Of a DNA stretch of 25,614 nt, positions 7,001 to 15,495 are shown in pieces (the first letter of the stretch is position 1; every line of letters starts with the position of its first letter). The stretch comes from Deltaproteobacteria bacterium (GTDB lineage Bacteria > Desulfobacterota > UBA8473), in the NCBI GenBank assembly GCA_030643245.1, contig DAOWME010000015.1, forward strand, positions 1-25,614. The letters run 5' to 3'. The position numbers and the translations under genes are program-made. The notes under the pieces were generated by a model that saw only the letters and a list, made by a program, of their open reading frames with translations, had not been told where the DNA came from and did no database searches.

Positions 7001-8197
7001 ATGCAAAAGGCATTGGAAGGTGTCAAGGTTTTGGACTTGACGCAGTTCGAGGCGGGAACGACATGCACCGTATTGCTCGCATTCTTAGGCGCGGATGTTA
7101 TTAAGGTTGAAAACCCTGTGGGAGGTGATTTGGGCAGACTTTCCTTTTCTGAAAGACGGGAGGAAGGGGTTGACTCGTACTATTTTATATTTCTGAATGC
7201 GAACAAGAGGAGCGTGACTCTGGACCTGAAGAATAAGAAGGGGAAAGAGATATTCAAAGATATGGTTAAAAAGGCGGATATAGTGGTCAACAACTTCACT
7301 GTTGGGACCATGGATAAGCTTGGGGTAGGTTATGATGTATTGAAGGAAGTGAATCCGAAGATCATTTATGCATCCATTACAGGTTATGGGACATACGGGC
7401 CTTACAAGGACTATCCCTGTTTTGACATCGTCGCACAAGCTACAGGTGGCTTGATGGGAGTAACAGGGTATCCGGAAAATCCACCCACCAAGGTGGGAAC
7501 GGGTTTAGGGGATAGTATCGGCGCCACAAACCTGGCGGTGGGCATCCTCGGTGCGTTGTATCAAAGGGAGAAGACCGGTGAAGGTCAGGAAGTGGAAGTT
7601 TCCATGCAAGATTGCATACTCAACACATTAAGACCGGTTTACAACTTCTATTATGTGGGAGGCGGTCAGCCCATAGCGCGAACGGGAAACAAAACAAAGA
7701 TGATAGCACCGTGGAACAGTTACAAGACCACGGACGGTTATGTGGTCATTGGGATTTTGACCAACCCGTTGTGGGAAAATCTTCTTAAGGTTATCGGACG
7801 GGAAGATGCCATCTCAGATCCGATGTTTGCCGATCCATTGACCCGTGGTACAAATGTTGAAGCCACAGATAGTCTGATCGAAGAGTGGACGTCTAAACGG
7901 TCGAAGATGGAGGCCATGAACTACCTGGCCGGGAAAGGGGTGCCATGCGGCGCTGTCCTTGACATGACCGAACTTTTGAATAACCCTCATCTCAGAGAGA
8001 GAGGGATGGTTTCAGAGATTGAACACCCTGAAAGGGGGAAACTTACAATCTTGGCATCACCCATTAAGTTATCAAAATCAGAGGTAGAAGTGGGGTGCGC
8101 TCCCCTCCTTGGTGAGCACAATGAGGAGGTATACGCTTCCATGATAGGTCTTTCAAAAGAAGATATCGCCAAGATGAAAGACGAGAAGATAATTTAG
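7001..8197 (+). CDS. Family III CoA-transferase (CaiB/BaiF type)
   Basis: The 398-residue product belongs to the formyl-CoA transferase / CaiB / BbsEF family, which moves CoA between two acids through an aspartyl-CoA intermediate. The N-terminal LEGVKVLDLTQFEAG, the ADVIKVE strand, the NxNKRSVTLDLK segment and VGTGLGDSIG are present. Asp171 in GLGDS is at the position of the catalytic Asp169 of formyl-CoA transferase. The frame stays open upstream to 6983 but GGAGG at 6991-6995 sits at ideal spacing for the ATG at 7001. It diverges from the acyl-CoA synthetase series. Single-gene members work as homodimers; the succinyl-CoA:benzylsuccinate enzyme uses two such subunits and only one is here. 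Substrate unknown. Confidence 0.93.
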   Translation: MQKALEGVKVLDLTQFEAGTTCTVLLAFLGADVIKVENPVGGDLGRLSFSERREEGVDSYYFIFLNANKRSVTLDLKNKKGKEIFKDMVKKADIVVNNFTVGTMDKLGVGYDVLKEVNPKIIYASITGYGTYGPYKDYPCFDIVAQATGGLMGVTGYPENPPTKVGTGLGDSIGATNLAVGILGALYQREKTGEGQEVEVSMQDCILNTLRPVYNFYYVGGGQPIARTGNKTKMIAPWNSYKTTDGYVVIGILTNPLWENLLKVIGREDAISDPMFADPLTRGTNVEATDSLIEEWTSKRSKMEAMNYLAGKGVPCGAVLDMTELLNNPHLRERGMVSEIEHPERGKLTILASPIKLSKSEVEVGCAPLLGEHNEEVYASMIGLSKEDIAKMKDEKII

Positions 8198-8280
8198 AAG
8201 GTTAAAAAATCATTCAAGTGTAACCTCAAGAATTTCTTGACCTCACAGGTTGATATAGTAACCGTCTCGGTTGAACGAGG

Positions 8281-8491
8281 TTCGACCTGTGCAGTTGGTC
8301 AAGTTTACCGCTTGCCGCCTACTTGCTTCGTTTGCTTCTTATGAACTACAGTCTTGCATAAGGCTGAATGTGTAATGGGATGAAAAGTCTCGTATGTCTA
8401 TTATAAAAGTTGACCAGGTCCTTACGTATAAGAAGCAAACGAAGCAAGCAGCCGGCGCTTAACGCAATCCTGCTCAACTGCACAGGTCGAA
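8281..8491. repeat. 211-bp element with long inverted repeats
   Basis: The ends TTCGACCTGTGCAGTT (8281-8296) and 8476-8491 are perfect inverted copies of 16 bases. An inner pair at 8322-8342 and 8428-8448 is perfect over 21 bases (CTTGCTTCGTTTGCTTCTTA and one more base). The stretches between them are only partly complementary. No protein frame or target duplication is visible. It could be a MITE-like element or a transcribed structured RNA. Confidence 0.7.
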
Positions 8492-8632
8492 AAGATTTAG
8501 TGTTCCAGGTTGTCTGTTTACAAATCTGGAGATTGTTGTCAGCTTTAAGCGGCTGCTAACACCGTGTGACAGCAGCGATAAAGCCTATTGCAGGAAAACT
8601 CAAGAATCCTCCATCCCTCTGTCTATCAGGCT

Positions 8633-8782
8633 TAGGGACGTGGACGAAATAACTTCCCCGTTTGTACATCTCATCTTCAGGCCATCTTTGCCCGATCCTC
8701 AATCGCAAAATCCTCAACGTACTATAAATAACTATGCTTGCGGTTTTGCTCAATCGGATCGACTAAATCTGCCCTAAATCTG
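8633..8782 (-). repeat. Dispersed repeat, copy B
   Basis: The minus strand of this stretch aligns with 2053-2199, sharing blocks such as GATCGGGCAAAGATGGC and AGTTATTTCG. It begins 49 bp downstream of the stop codon of the flavin oxidoreductase gene, in the direction of its transcription. The final block (TTTCGTCCACGTCCCTAAG) resembles a 20-base stretch at 21439-21458. Confidence 0.7.
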
Positions 8783-8831
8783 TGCACCAATTCCAATGAG
8801 TTATTGATTTCCAGACCCTAATAGTAAGTAT

Positions 8832-9902
8832 TTATTGCACGAGGCCCTGCAAACCTTTGAGTACGTCCGACGCTTCTTCTATTATTTCTTCAATTACCTC
8901 TTTTGTTTTCTGAATCTTATTGGTCCTCCTGGCTACCTCACTACCCCATATCGGGCCCTCGTCTACTTCTCCGTCGCCTGAGGCTCTAAACATTCGAGGT
9001 GTCTCGTACCTTAAAACGTCCTCTAAGGTAGCCTCACCTCTCTTTTCTTTTTCCGTAAGTTCGGAAAGTTCTAAGGCGTACTTATTCCTAACATGCCTGC
9101 AGGGTCCGTAAAGTCCTTCCGTCACTATCGTAGCCGGTTCTCTCTGATGTCTCTCCCCGGTTTTAATGAAATATTGCTTAACATTTTCATGAGCTGTCAT
9201 CTCTCTGGTCGGGATAAACCTGCTTGCCATGTATACTCCTTTAGCGCCCAGCGCCAAAGCCGCTGCAAAGCCTCTGCCATCAGCGATACCGCCACCGGCA
9301 ACAACAGGCACATTTACAGCTTTCACTACTTCCGGGATTAAAACAAGTGTGGAAAATGGCGCAGTGCCTATATGTCCGCCAGCTTCGTTTCCCACGGCAA
9401 TTATCCCGTCCACGCCCAAGTCTTCAGCTCGCTTTGCATGGTAAGCGGATGCGACAACACAGAACCAGAGCATCCCGTAATCCTGCACTTTTCTTAGATG
9501 TGGCTGAGCAGGGTCGCCTGCTGATGATATAAACAGTTTAAGTTTTCTTTTTATCTCTGGATTTTTCTCCCTTTCTTCAAGCATTGCGTCAACCAGGTGC
9601 GGTACATCCGGCTGTCTTGCCCCGCTTGCTCTAAAATTCTGTCCGAAATTATTATCTGTTAGTTCGTGCACCTTATGAATAGCGCGAATCTCTATCTCTT
9701 TAACCTCTTCTATTGCTTCTCTCTGCTTATCACCACCTAACATCAACGCGGTTACATCGGCAGGCAAGTGATGGCTAATCATCCCTAACCCCCCGGCATT
9801 TGACACTGCAGGCGCTAAATCGGATGTGTCAAAAGGACCCATAGGTCCTTGAATCAATGGGTACTCTATCCCTAACATATCACATAACACTGTTCTTATC
9901 AT
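8832..9902 (-). CDS. NAD(P)H-dependent flavin oxidoreductase, nitronate monooxygenase family
   Basis: A 356-residue FMN-binding TIM-barrel protein of the 2-nitropropane dioxygenase / FabK-related family. It begins with IEYPLIQGPMGP, has NAGGLGMIS near 35-43, EAGGHIGT at 173-180 with the family His at about 177, and the phosphate-binding VAGGGIADGRGFAAALALGAKGV from about 201. Family members oxidise nitronates, reduce enoyl thioesters or act on other small substrates, so an exact reaction cannot be given; oxygen-dependent nitronate oxidation would be odd in an anaerobe. GGGAGG precedes the ATG. It lies 221 bp after GRE1 on the same strand and may belong to the glycyl radical enzyme unit. Confidence 0.88.
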   Translation of the reverse strand: MIRTVLCDMLGIEYPLIQGPMGPFDTSDLAPAVSNAGGLGMISHHLPADVTALMLGGDKQREAIEEVKEIEIRAIHKVHELTDNNFGQNFRASGARQPDVPHLVDAMLEEREKNPEIKRKLKLFISSAGDPAQPHLRKVQDYGMLWFCVVASAYHAKRAEDLGVDGIIAVGNEAGGHIGTAPFSTLVLIPEVVKAVNVPVVAGGGIADGRGFAAALALGAKGVYMASRFIPTREMTAHENVKQYFIKTGERHQREPATIVTEGLYGPCRHVRNKYALELSELTEKEKRGEATLEDVLRYETPRMFRASGDGEVDEGPIWGSEVARRTNKIQKTKEVIEEIIEEASDVLKGLQGLVQ

Positions 9903-10123
9903 TTACACCCTCCCACAGGAACGTTAGAGCTGAGCAAAAGCTCGTTGTCTTTCTCCTGTCTTCTGTTGGATTCAGATCAGGCCCATTGTAGCCACCCTCT
10001 GATATGACAACATTTCTTGGCTGCGCCGTGTATTGCAACATGGCCCACCGGAGAAACATCAGACAATACGAAAATCAATTCATGTCACCTTTAAAGATGA
10101 CCGGCGTAGCCTTGCAAATCTCG

Positions 10124-12565
10124 TCAGCAAAAGGATTGCTGTGTTCTGTCAATTATGGTCTCCTGCAGCTTTTTGCTCAGATCGATGAAGTAAGCTGAAT
10201 AGCCGGCAACCCTAACTATCAAATCACTGTGGTCCTCCGGATGGCTCTGTGCTTCTCTCAATGTATCTCTACCCACTACATTAAATTGAATATGGTGTAT
10301 ACCCAAGTCTGCCCATGTTCTCAGATAGTCTACGAATGTTTCAACATACTCCCCTTTCATGAATTGAGGCATAAATGTTTGATTGAACAAGTGGTTAAAG
10401 GACCTAACAGCATCCGCCTTTGAAACCGATCTCAGCGCTGCGGTAGGGCCTGATTTGTCTCTCCCGTATACCGGCGAGACAGAGCCGTCAGGAAGAGCCT
10501 CACCGGCTTTCCGTCCGTCGGGGGTGGCATTTGTCACATCACCGAGCATGAAATGCCCGCTTGCCATCGTACCGTCAGGAACGACACTGGTTCCCATAAT
10601 GGTCTTAAACTTCATCGTTTCATCGGCAACTTGACGAAATAATTTCTTTGCTATAGCGTCAACATAGTCGTCGTCGTTCCCAAATTTCGGGGCATCATTG
10701 ATGAACATCTGGCGGATATCTTCTTTCCCTTCCCAATTTTTCTTTAGCACATCTACCAGCTCCGCCATGCTGATCCTTTGTTCTTCGAAGACAAGCTTCT
10801 TTATTGCCGCCAATGAATCCGCCACATTATTAACACCCCCAAACACAACCTCTCTATAATCGGGCTCGTAGTTCCATTCTCTGACATCCTGAGCCTGTTC
10901 AATGCATCCGTCTGTGACGGCAGACAAAAATGGCCGTGGTAGATACTCTTTATATAGAGCATCTGCCATGTTTCCTATCATTACCAATTTGTGCATGTTA
11001 AATTTGAAATGTTGCGTAATCGCGTCTTCTATTTCCTCAATAGAAGCGAAAGAGGAAGGATCAGGGGTCTCGATGCTCAACTGCTCTTCCGTCTTGAAGT
11101 CCTTACCCTGATTTAGTGCGAGCTCCAGGCATTTGGCAACATTAAACCAACCATAGCAATCGGAGCGATGGTTGAGATTTTTCCCGGGGATTGTCGGAAC
11201 CATACAATTATTGATCGAATAGTTTAGGGCGTCATCCAGCGGGAATCCCAGGCTTAAAAGCCTCGGAATGACCGCTTTGTCGTTAAAGAGGGCTGGTTGC
11301 CCTATACCCGAGCCTAATACTTCAACAGCCTTAAGGAGGAGTTCCCTTGGCGTTTTATCATGCACTCTCAGGGCAAGAGGGGGTTGCAAAGTCTGTAAGG
11401 ACTTTGTGGATTCTAAGACAAGATAAGTCATTTCATTTGTCACATCTTCATTTTCAGATGATACTCCACCGATGGTTACGGTTTGCCACCCAAGACCACC
11501 ACCACCAAATCCGGACCATATTGGCGGGTGCAGGAAACCGGTTTCGAGGAACTTAACCCACAAAGATTCTAATAGCTCTTGCGCTTTTTCCCTCGTCATC
11601 CCACCATTTTCTAAATCTCTTTTGTAGAAAGGATAGAAGAGTGTGTCGGCCCGTATTCCACATCCTACCTGTGGGAGTTCAATGTAATTGACGACGAGAT
11701 GGACGAACAAAAAGAGCTGTATGGCCTCCCGCAGAGTTCTCGGGGGTTTTTCTGAAATCCAATTACAGATCTCTGATATCTCCTCAAGTTCTCTTTTTCT
11801 TATCTCGTTCTCTTCTTCTCCGGCCATTTCTCTTGAAAGCCTTTCGTATCTCTTCAGCCAACAGGTGAAGCTGTTTAAGACTGTTTTTGTCGCTTCCAGG
11901 AACCTCTTCTTGTTGAGGTAATTTTCACTATTTATTATTCCCTCGCTATAGTCTTTGTCTATCCCCTTTAACTTCTCATCTGCTTCCTTTATTGTCCCTT
12001 CAACACCAATGCTAAACAACCTATCGTAATCCGGCGTGCCGAGTTCATAGTTATTAGTCCAGAAGAACGTTCCTTTAAAGTACCAATAGGGCTTGATTTC
12101 ATCAGGCACTAATTGTCGTTCCTTGCCACCTATGGACAGGGTTTTCCAGTACTTGTGCAGTTCCATCATCTCTTTTTTCTCTTCATCGCTCAACAAATCG
12201 CTCCATACACCGTCCGGCGCGCCTATGGTTTTATCGAGCCACCTCCATTGCAACTCAGGGTGGGTCGTGACGCATTCGGGTCTGCTGGCGAAGTTTCCCA
12301 CTATCAGCTCGTCTGACTGGATGTATATTTTCATATTTTCAAGGATATGCGCAAGCCCTTTAGCCCTCCTTGTCTCCATAGGCTCTCCTTCGGTCATTTT
12401 ATACGACTCGGTTAGCAGCCTTGGACGATCCAGGCAAAGCTTTATCCCCATTCCTCTTCTGAAAGCGGCTTCCCCCTTCTTCTCGAAAGCTGCCTCCACA
12501 CCTCCGATGTCTTTAATGGCTTTTATTTTCACATTCTCCTTGAGGCGTTGTGTTCTTGTGGCCAT
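10124..12565 (-). CDS. Glycyl radical enzyme 1, pyruvate formate-lyase-like
   Basis: The 813-residue product has the full glycyl radical enzyme fold: an N-terminal PFL-like domain, the region QTVTIGGVS, the thiyl-radical loop INNCMVPTIPG with Cys454, the DATNATPDGRKAGEALPDGSVSP-type segment, and the glycyl radical motif RVAGYSAYF with Gly788, 26 residues from the C-terminus. The active Cys is followed by Met-Val-Pro, not Val-Glu, so the acid/base Glu of glycerol, choline or hydroxyproline enzymes is absent, as is the double Cys of true pyruvate formate-lyase. Asp, not Arg, lies at Cys+15. I cannot assign a substrate. AGGAGG precedes the ATG. It follows GRE2 by 339 bp on the same strand. No activase lies nearby, so activation must come from elsewhere. 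Confidence 0.93.
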   Translation of the reverse strand: MATRTQRLKENVKIKAIKDIGGVEAAFEKKGEAAFRRGMGIKLCLDRPRLLTESYKMTEGEPMETRRAKGLAHILENMKIYIQSDELIVGNFASRPECVTTHPELQWRWLDKTIGAPDGVWSDLLSDEEKKEMMELHKYWKTLSIGGKERQLVPDEIKPYWYFKGTFFWTNNYELGTPDYDRLFSIGVEGTIKEADEKLKGIDKDYSEGIINSENYLNKKRFLEATKTVLNSFTCWLKRYERLSREMAGEEENEIRKRELEEISEICNWISEKPPRTLREAIQLFLFVHLVVNYIELPQVGCGIRADTLFYPFYKRDLENGGMTREKAQELLESLWVKFLETGFLHPPIWSGFGGGGLGWQTVTIGGVSSENEDVTNEMTYLVLESTKSLQTLQPPLALRVHDKTPRELLLKAVEVLGSGIGQPALFNDKAVIPRLLSLGFPLDDALNYSINNCMVPTIPGKNLNHRSDCYGWFNVAKCLELALNQGKDFKTEEQLSIETPDPSSFASIEEIEDAITQHFKFNMHKLVMIGNMADALYKEYLPRPFLSAVTDGCIEQAQDVREWNYEPDYREVVFGGVNNVADSLAAIKKLVFEEQRISMAELVDVLKKNWEGKEDIRQMFINDAPKFGNDDDYVDAIAKKLFRQVADETMKFKTIMGTSVVPDGTMASGHFMLGDVTNATPDGRKAGEALPDGSVSPVYGRDKSGPTAALRSVSKADAVRSFNHLFNQTFMPQFMKGEYVETFVDYLRTWADLGIHHIQFNVVGRDTLREAQSHPEDHSDLIVRVAGYSAYFIDLSKKLQETIIDRTQQSFC

Positions 12566-12639
12566 TTTACTATCCTCCTTCCGTTTTTCTTATAACAGAC
12601 TGAATTTGTCAATGTTACAACCATACATAATTTACAGCA

Positions 12640-12683
12640 TAAATAAAATATCCGAGGTCGTTTGTCAAATATATTATTGACAA
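12640..12683 (-). promoter_or_regulatory. Candidate promoter and palindromic operator for GRE1
   Basis: On the minus strand TTGACA (12668-12663) and TATTTA (12645-12640) are 17 bases apart, about 75 bases upstream of the ATG. The -35 box is one half of a perfect inverted repeat TTGTCAA-N8-TTGACAA at 12662-12683. A related imperfect palindrome, TTGTCAATGTTACAA, lies at 12606-12620, about 60 bp downstream. The arrangement suggests a repressor or FNR-like regulator, but neither half-site is an exact match to a site I know. Confidence 0.45.
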
Positions 12684-12791
12684 CTCCCCAAAAAAGCCTT
12701 GCAGTATCGGAAAAAGCCACCTTGCTTAAAGCGCCTTCATGCTGCAAATTGCTTTCCTCCTGCCTCCCTTTTATATATATTTTGAGTTGTG

Positions 12792-12814
12792 CCTCCCCTT
12801 TTTTCAAGGGGAGG
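12792..12814. repeat. Perfect 9-bp hairpin in the GRE2-GRE1 gap
   Basis: CCTCCCCTT and AAGGGGAGG flank a five-base loop. It lies between GRE2 and GRE1. On the minus strand it is followed by GCACAACTC, not a T-run, so it is not a canonical terminator. Confidence 0.5.
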
Positions 12815-12864
12815 CGGGTTTCAGAATGAACGGCTACAGTAATGGAGTAAATAGATACTTTTTA

Positions 12865-12890
12865 CCCCGGCCTTCTGATGAAGGCCGGGG
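12865..12890 (-). terminator. Strong hairpin just after GRE2
   Basis: CCCCGGCCTTC and GAAGGCCGGGG form a perfect 11-bp GC-rich stem around a four-base loop, 14 bases past the GRE2 stop codon. On the transcribed (minus) strand it is followed by TAAAAAGTA, without a T-run, so it may protect the 3' end of the message or reduce read-through into GRE1 rather than act as a simple intrinsic terminator. Confidence 0.4.
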
Positions 12891-12904
12891 CATGACAAGT
12901 AAAC

Positions 12905-15415
12905 CTAGCCCAACCCCTGAACAGTTCTCTGAATGATGTTATCCTGTGTCTTGCGGCTGATATCCACAAAGTGGGCGCTGTAACCGGCCACCCGGACGAT
13001 CACCTCCTGATATTTCTCAGGGTCACGCTGGGCCGCCCTCAATGTGGAATCGTCTACCATGTTAAACTGCACATGATCGATCCCCAATTCGGCCCAGGTC
13101 TTCATATAGGACTTCCACAAATGAAAACCCTTCTCTCCCGCCAGCTGCGTTGGCGAGAGCCGCTGGTTGAGAAGGAAGGACCTCCCATCGCCCACACTAT
13201 CAATCTTCGAGCAAGACTTGAGAACCGCTGTGGGTCCCTTCTTGTCTAAACCGGGTCCGGGTGATACTCCACCGTCATAACAGGCGTCACCACATCTGCG
13301 TCCGTTCGGCAATGCGTCAAGCACATTGGCAAAAAATATGTTGGCGCTGGCATTTTCCGGGAGTATCGGCCAAGGGTTACCTGAGGTGTCCTTCATCTCC
13401 CAGGCATGCCTGGCAGCCTCCCTCAGACAGCGAAGCATGATGTCATCTACGTAGTCATCGTCGTTGCCCCACTTCGGTGCTTTCGTCACAAAGTCAAGAC
13501 GCATCTGCTCATAGCCTTCCCAGTTCGCCCTAAGGGCCTTAATCAGCTCAGCCATGGTGTATTTCTTCTCATCATAAATGAGCTTCTTAACCGCAGCGAT
13601 GCTGTCTATGCCATCAACCCAGCTGTAGGTAGTGATCCATGCGTTGCCACGCTCACCGTCCGCAGGATCGCAGGCGTCGAGCCCCTGTTCCACGGAACGT
13701 TCGTAAATAGAGGATAAGACCGGTCTTGAGAAGAACTCAGGGTCTTTGGCCCTTCCGAGGTTCACCACACGTGTCAGCATGTTGTTGACATACTCCATCT
13801 GTTTGATCCATGCATGGAAGAATTCCTCGAAATCCTTGAACTCGGCCGCATCGCCTGTCTTCGGTCCTATCTGCATGTTTGCCACATAATCGTATCCATT
13901 GTGGATCGCGTACTCCACGAACTTGGCGGAATTAGATCCGGCTGCTGCCATCCTGAAAGGCTGTGATCCATATTTCGTAGCAGGACACGGAGACATGCAT
14001 GCCTGGTTTACCCACTGCCTCGCCTCTTCAAGGGGATGTCCGTACCAATGCATGGTGTTGGCGATCAGGACAGGGTCATTTTTCATGTTGGGATAACCGA
14101 GCCCGTGCCGGATGCATTCAAAGCATTCTCTCAAAACCTCGTCCTTGACCTTGGGGTGGTGCCTGAAACTGAATGTGGGGTTAGATACCCTCACCAGCCT
14201 TGCGGCCTGCATATAGGCAATGGTCGCGTCATTGCAGGCATCTGAGCCGTCCTCATGGACACCACCAAAAGTCCACACCCACACACCGACGTTCCCCTGG
14301 ACCGATTCCCTGAGCCACCGCGGTTGAAAGATGCCGGTTTCATAGGTGCGGATCATATGTTCGCCGAGAAGGTCGAGGGCCTCTTCCTTGGTGATCCTCT
14401 TGTCTATATTTACGTCCCTGTCGTAATAAGGCCCATGAACATAATCGGGACGGTGGGGCCATGCCAGCTCAAAGGTCTCGTATCTTATGACCACATGAAC
14501 AAAGTGATCTAACTGGAGAGATTCCTGAAGGGTGCGCGGAGGATGAGCCGGAACCCGTTCACACACCTCGGCAATGCGCAACAATTCCTCCCTGCGCTTC
14601 GGATCACTCTCAAAATTCTCTGCTATATTCCTGGCCAGCCTTGCGTAGCGACCAGCATACCGAATCATCGCCTCCAGGATCGTCTGCATAGCCTCCCACC
14701 TGGGCAGCTTTTCATATAAAGGCAGTAGCTCCGGCGATGGGTTGCCCTGGAGCTTCTCTTCCGTCTCCTCCATACGCTGGTCGATCTCGTCAAGTATCGC
14801 TTCAAATCCTTTAAAGATAAATCGAAAGTCTTTCGTCCCATAGGTTGCGGCAGACGAGGGGATACCAACTGTGAGAGTACCGCACGTAAATTTGACCACA
14901 TCTTCCGGGTCGAGTATCCTGATAAGCTTATCTATAGCTGTACGGCCGCCCCAATAATCGTTCAAATCAGCCAAAACCTTCATAGATTCATCTTCCGGTT
15001 CCGGAAGGACCCCGGGCTCATTGTACAGCTCCTCGTTTACGATGCTGGCCCCCTGACAATACGAGACCATCTCATGGGGAGCGCTTCCCACATAGCCTAC
15101 GATTTGAGCCTGATCGGTAATGAAAATGGGGATATTGTCCAACACATGGGCCAGAGCGCGGGCCTTCTGGAGCATGATCTGCTCACCCTCGTTCTCCTTC
15201 CATGCATCGGTAAAAAGCTGAGGAAAGGTCATGTCCACCTTAACTCCAGGCTGATAGAGCCCTCCAACGCCCCCTTTCTTCCATACCGCCTTTCTTAAAT
15301 AGTCTAGACGGCTCGAACGGCCCTTCTCCGCCGCCCACCACCATTGCTGTTTCTCTTCCATCTCTTTGATGTCATTACCTCTTTCACTCCCTGCTGTTTC
15401 CATTTGTGTTTCCAT
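12905..15415 (-). CDS. Glycyl radical enzyme 2, candidate fumarate-adding (X-succinate synthase-like) catalytic subunit
   Basis: From the chosen ATG the product is 836 residues. It has the thiyl loop VNQACMSPCPAT with Cys473, Arg488 fifteen residues later, the LPNGRRCGDACYDGGVSPG segment, and RVAGYSAHF with Gly811, 26 residues from the end. In benzylsuccinate synthase I recall the catalytic Cys493 in CMSP and Arg508, a fumarate-binding residue, at the same spacing. The length also fits that group (about 830-865) better than dehydratases. An added Cys at +4 is unusual. The frame is open to 15475, but GGGAGGAG directly precedes the ATG at 15415, and the extra 20 codons come from a repeat. Small Bss-type subunits and an activase are not in the window. 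An arylacetate decarboxylase or an uncharacterised class remains possible. Confidence 0.9.
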   Translation of the reverse strand: METQMETAGSERGNDIKEMEEKQQWWWAAEKGRSSRLDYLRKAVWKKGGVGGLYQPGVKVDMTFPQLFTDAWKENEGEQIMLQKARALAHVLDNIPIFITDQAQIVGYVGSAPHEMVSYCQGASIVNEELYNEPGVLPEPEDESMKVLADLNDYWGGRTAIDKLIRILDPEDVVKFTCGTLTVGIPSSAATYGTKDFRFIFKGFEAILDEIDQRMEETEEKLQGNPSPELLPLYEKLPRWEAMQTILEAMIRYAGRYARLARNIAENFESDPKRREELLRIAEVCERVPAHPPRTLQESLQLDHFVHVVIRYETFELAWPHRPDYVHGPYYDRDVNIDKRITKEEALDLLGEHMIRTYETGIFQPRWLRESVQGNVGVWVWTFGGVHEDGSDACNDATIAYMQAARLVRVSNPTFSFRHHPKVKDEVLRECFECIRHGLGYPNMKNDPVLIANTMHWYGHPLEEARQWVNQACMSPCPATKYGSQPFRMAAAGSNSAKFVEYAIHNGYDYVANMQIGPKTGDAAEFKDFEEFFHAWIKQMEYVNNMLTRVVNLGRAKDPEFFSRPVLSSIYERSVEQGLDACDPADGERGNAWITTYSWVDGIDSIAAVKKLIYDEKKYTMAELIKALRANWEGYEQMRLDFVTKAPKWGNDDDYVDDIMLRCLREAARHAWEMKDTSGNPWPILPENASANIFFANVLDALPNGRRCGDACYDGGVSPGPGLDKKGPTAVLKSCSKIDSVGDGRSFLLNQRLSPTQLAGEKGFHLWKSYMKTWAELGIDHVQFNMVDDSTLRAAQRDPEKYQEVIVRVAGYSAHFVDISRKTQDNIIQRTVQGLG

Positions 15416-15445
15416 TTGTTCTCCTCCCTTCTGGTTATTAGTTAG

Positions 15446-15495
15446 TTTCCATCCAGAAATTGCTGTTTTCCGCAATCTCTGCGTCAGCCTGTTGC
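15446..15495 (+). repeat. CCATCC-type motif, copy 5, with extended homology to 344-390
   Basis: TTTCCATCCAGAAATT at 15446-15461 is followed by TTTTCCGCAATCTCTGCG, matching the extended unit at 344-390 over about 46 bases with few differences. It sits about 30 bases upstream of the GRE2 start codon, inside the probable leader, and supplies the false N-terminal extension of the GRE2 frame. Confidence 0.65.

Larger units (their letters stand above)
8198..8831. other. 634-bp non-coding interval with two repeat elements
   Basis: No convincing gene is seen between the CoA-transferase and the flavin oxidoreductase, which converge here. The interval holds a small palindrome CAAGAATTTCTTG at 8227-8239, the 211-bp inverted-repeat element at 8281-8491 and dispersed repeat copy B at 8633-8782. 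No clear intrinsic terminator follows either gene. Confidence 0.7.

Noticed and set aside
15416..15475. N-terminal extension of GRE2
   Set aside because: It lies in a dispersed repeat, and a strong ribosome-binding site directly precedes the ATG at 15415.
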